Below are positions 5,686-6,604 of a stretch of 6,604 nt of DNA, in pieces; position 1 is the stretch's first letter; every line of letters begins with the position of its first letter. The notes beneath the pieces were generated by a model, which was not told the DNA's origin, searched no databases, and saw nothing but the letters and a program-made list of their open reading frames with translations. The position numbers were made by a program, and so were the translations under genes. The stretch comes from an uncultured Actinomyces sp. (GTDB lineage Bacteria > Actinomycetota > Actinomycetes > Actinomycetales > Actinomycetaceae), in assembly GCA_915069725.1 (NCBI GenBank), contig CAJZFF010000098.1, forward strand, positions 1-6,604, given 5' to 3'.

Positions 5686-6604
5686 ATGATGGGAGCTGCT
5701 ACACAACCGTCACGAGAGACCTCGACGTACCTGAGACTACCTTCGCCTGCCCTGATCTGACGACCTTCCTGGGGCTGGATGCCCTGGGGCTGACTGCGGT
5801 GGGCTTGCACCTCACGGCGGAGCGCGCGGTGATCGAGTGCCGTATGCCGATCGGGTTTGAGGACCCGTTCTGCAAGGCCTGCGGCGCCCAGGGGCAGGCT
5901 CGTGGGACGGCGCCTGGCCCACGTACCGGTGGGGTGGAGACCCACGCAGCTGGTGGTGTGCCTGCGGCGCTTCGCCTGCACCCACTGCCGCCGGGTGTGG
6001 AGACAGGACACCTCCACCTTGGCTGAGCCCAGGACCCGGCTGACCCACGCGGCGGTGGAGTGGGGGCTGCGGGCCCTTGCCCTGGAGTGCATGTCGGTCT
6101 CCCGGCTGGCAGCCGCCCTGGGGATCTCCTGGCACACCGCCAACAACGCAATCCTGACTCGGGCTGAGCAGACCATCACCGGCAACCCTGACCGCTTCGA
6201 TGGTGTGGAGGTCCTCGGGGTCGACGATTCCCCCGCGCGCTTCGCTCCCGTGCGGGAGGTGCCCCCTCTGTGTGGCGCCACACCAGGCGGGGCGACCGGT
6301 ACGTCACCGTCATGATCGACCTGACCCCCGTGCGCGACCGCAGTGGTCCGGCCCGGCTTCTGGACGTGGTCCCAGGCCGGTCCAAGAAGGTCCTCAAGAC
6401 CTGGCTCTCCCAGCGCGACCAGGACTGGCGTGGGCGGGTCGAGGTGGTAGCCACGGGGCGGTTTCACCGGGTCCCGAGAGCGCCGCCGGCGAGGAGCTCC
6501 CACAGGCCCGGGCGGTCATGGATCCCTTTCACGTCGTGTCCCTGGCTGCCAGCAAGCTCGACCAGTGCCGCCGCCGGATCCAGCGGGCGATCACAGGGCG
6601 GCGG
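5686..6604 (+). pseudogene. ISL3-family transposase, degenerate with several frame changes, 3' end outside window
   Basis: Read across frames, the translation follows an ISL3 transposase from end to end. A likely start is ATG ATG at 5686-5691, and the frame changes near 5700. The next segment (5709-5910) includes TTFACPDLTTFLGLDALGL and the first zinc-ribbon pair in FCKACGAQ. A change near 5910 leads to CGC CTG at 5911 and the segment RRFACTHCRRVWRQD, with the second Cys pair, then a helix-turn-helix-like region (SVSRLAAALGISWHTANNA) and GVEVLGVDD near 6205-6228, carrying the first catalytic Asp of the DDE set. Extra sequence at 6228-6269 then shifts the frame again to VWRHTRRGDRYVTVMIDLTP from 6270. 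A last shift between about 6440 and 6481 leads to AAGEELPQARAVMDPFHVV from 6482, which carries the second catalytic Asp. At least four frame changes mean no intact protein. ISL3 transposases are normally one uninterrupted frame of roughly 400-440 residues, so programmed frameshifting is unlikely. Confidence 0.85.
6229..6269 (+). repeat. Roughly 38-base hairpin-containing insert inside the transposase pseudogene
   Basis: Compared with the family pattern GVDEHVWRHTRRGD, extra DNA separates GVD from VWRHT. Assuming the family's two-codon Glu-His link, the net excess is 38 bases, which exactly accounts for the frame change seen here. Within it CCCGCGCG (6232-6239) pairs with CGTGCGGG (6249-6256) over eight positions, one a G-T wobble, around a nine-base loop. 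It may be a small palindromic repeat insertion or a local duplication or rearrangement. The size depends on the remembered family sequence. Confidence 0.45.

Larger units (their letters stand above)
5590..6604 (+). mobile_element. ISL3-family insertion sequence, left end and most of the transposase (right end outside window)
   Basis: GGCTCTTCGCGTTTGAGGG at 5590-5608 matches the form of ISL3-family terminal inverted repeats, which in actinobacterial members commonly begin GGCTCTTC (from memory). It sits about 96 bases before the apparent transposase start, the expected distance for a left end. Downstream, pieces of an ISL3-type transposase follow in the same direction as mod and res. ISL3 elements usually duplicate 8 bases of target, which would be GCTAATGT at 5582-5589 here. 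The matching right terminus and second target copy lie outside the window, so the boundary is not confirmed. The sampled line 6061-6120 is 75% GC, higher than the res-mod genes. Confidence 0.8.

Noticed and set aside
5583..6503. 306-codon open frame on the minus strand
   Set aside because: It lies antisense to the ISL3 transposase remnant, whose sense-strand pieces show recognisable family blocks. The antisense product is Arg/Pro/Gly-rich and matches nothing, as expected of a high-GC shadow frame.
515..6604. Attachment-site repeat of the tRNA-Ala 3' end
   Set aside because: No second copy of the T-arm/acceptor sequence was found downstream by eye within the window, so an att site cannot be claimed here.

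Overview
The window looks like a high-GC actinobacterial (Actinomycetota) chromosome. The C-terminal tail of the first gene resembles the actinobacterial GlpR/SepX-type membrane protein. It is followed by an alanine tRNA without an encoded CCA end, and the transposase at the far end resembles ISL3 transposases of Corynebacterium/Actinomyces-type bacteria. Genus cannot be fixed from the sequence; Actinomycetaceae is only a guess.

Layout, left to right, all on the + strand: (1) 1-291, the 3' end of a GlpR/SepX-like gene; (2) 292-441, a GC-rich spacer with a small stem-loop and a likely tRNA promoter; (3) 442-514, tRNA-Ala(CGC); (4) 515-793, a spacer with a long hairpin, a short direct repeat and a small ORF whose stop overlaps the next start; (5) 794-2773 mod and 2757-5528 res, an apparently intact two-gene type III restriction-modification system with a 17-base overlap; (6) 5534-5589, the first 18-19 codons of a possible third gene of the operon; (7) from 5590 to the window end, an ISL3-family insertion sequence whose left terminus cuts that third gene and whose transposase is broken by at least four frame changes.

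Mod carries the beta-class N6-adenine methyltransferase motifs (DPPY first, FAGSGST later). Res carries a full SF2 helicase motif set plus a C-terminal PD-ExK nuclease. Together they would methylate one strand of a short asymmetric site and cleave DNA carrying unmodified head-to-head sites, so this is a phage and plasmid defence locus. Its base composition (sampled 60-base lines 57-67% GC, falling to 43-48% in the Mod specificity region) is well below the sampled GlpR-like gene (78%) and IS (75%). With its position directly after a tRNA gene, this suggests a horizontally acquired defence cassette. I do not see a wholly new system. The items most worth following are the IS-interrupted third gene downstream of res, the low-GC specificity segment in mod, the small ORF coupled to the mod start, and a hairpin-bearing insert in the transposase active-site region.
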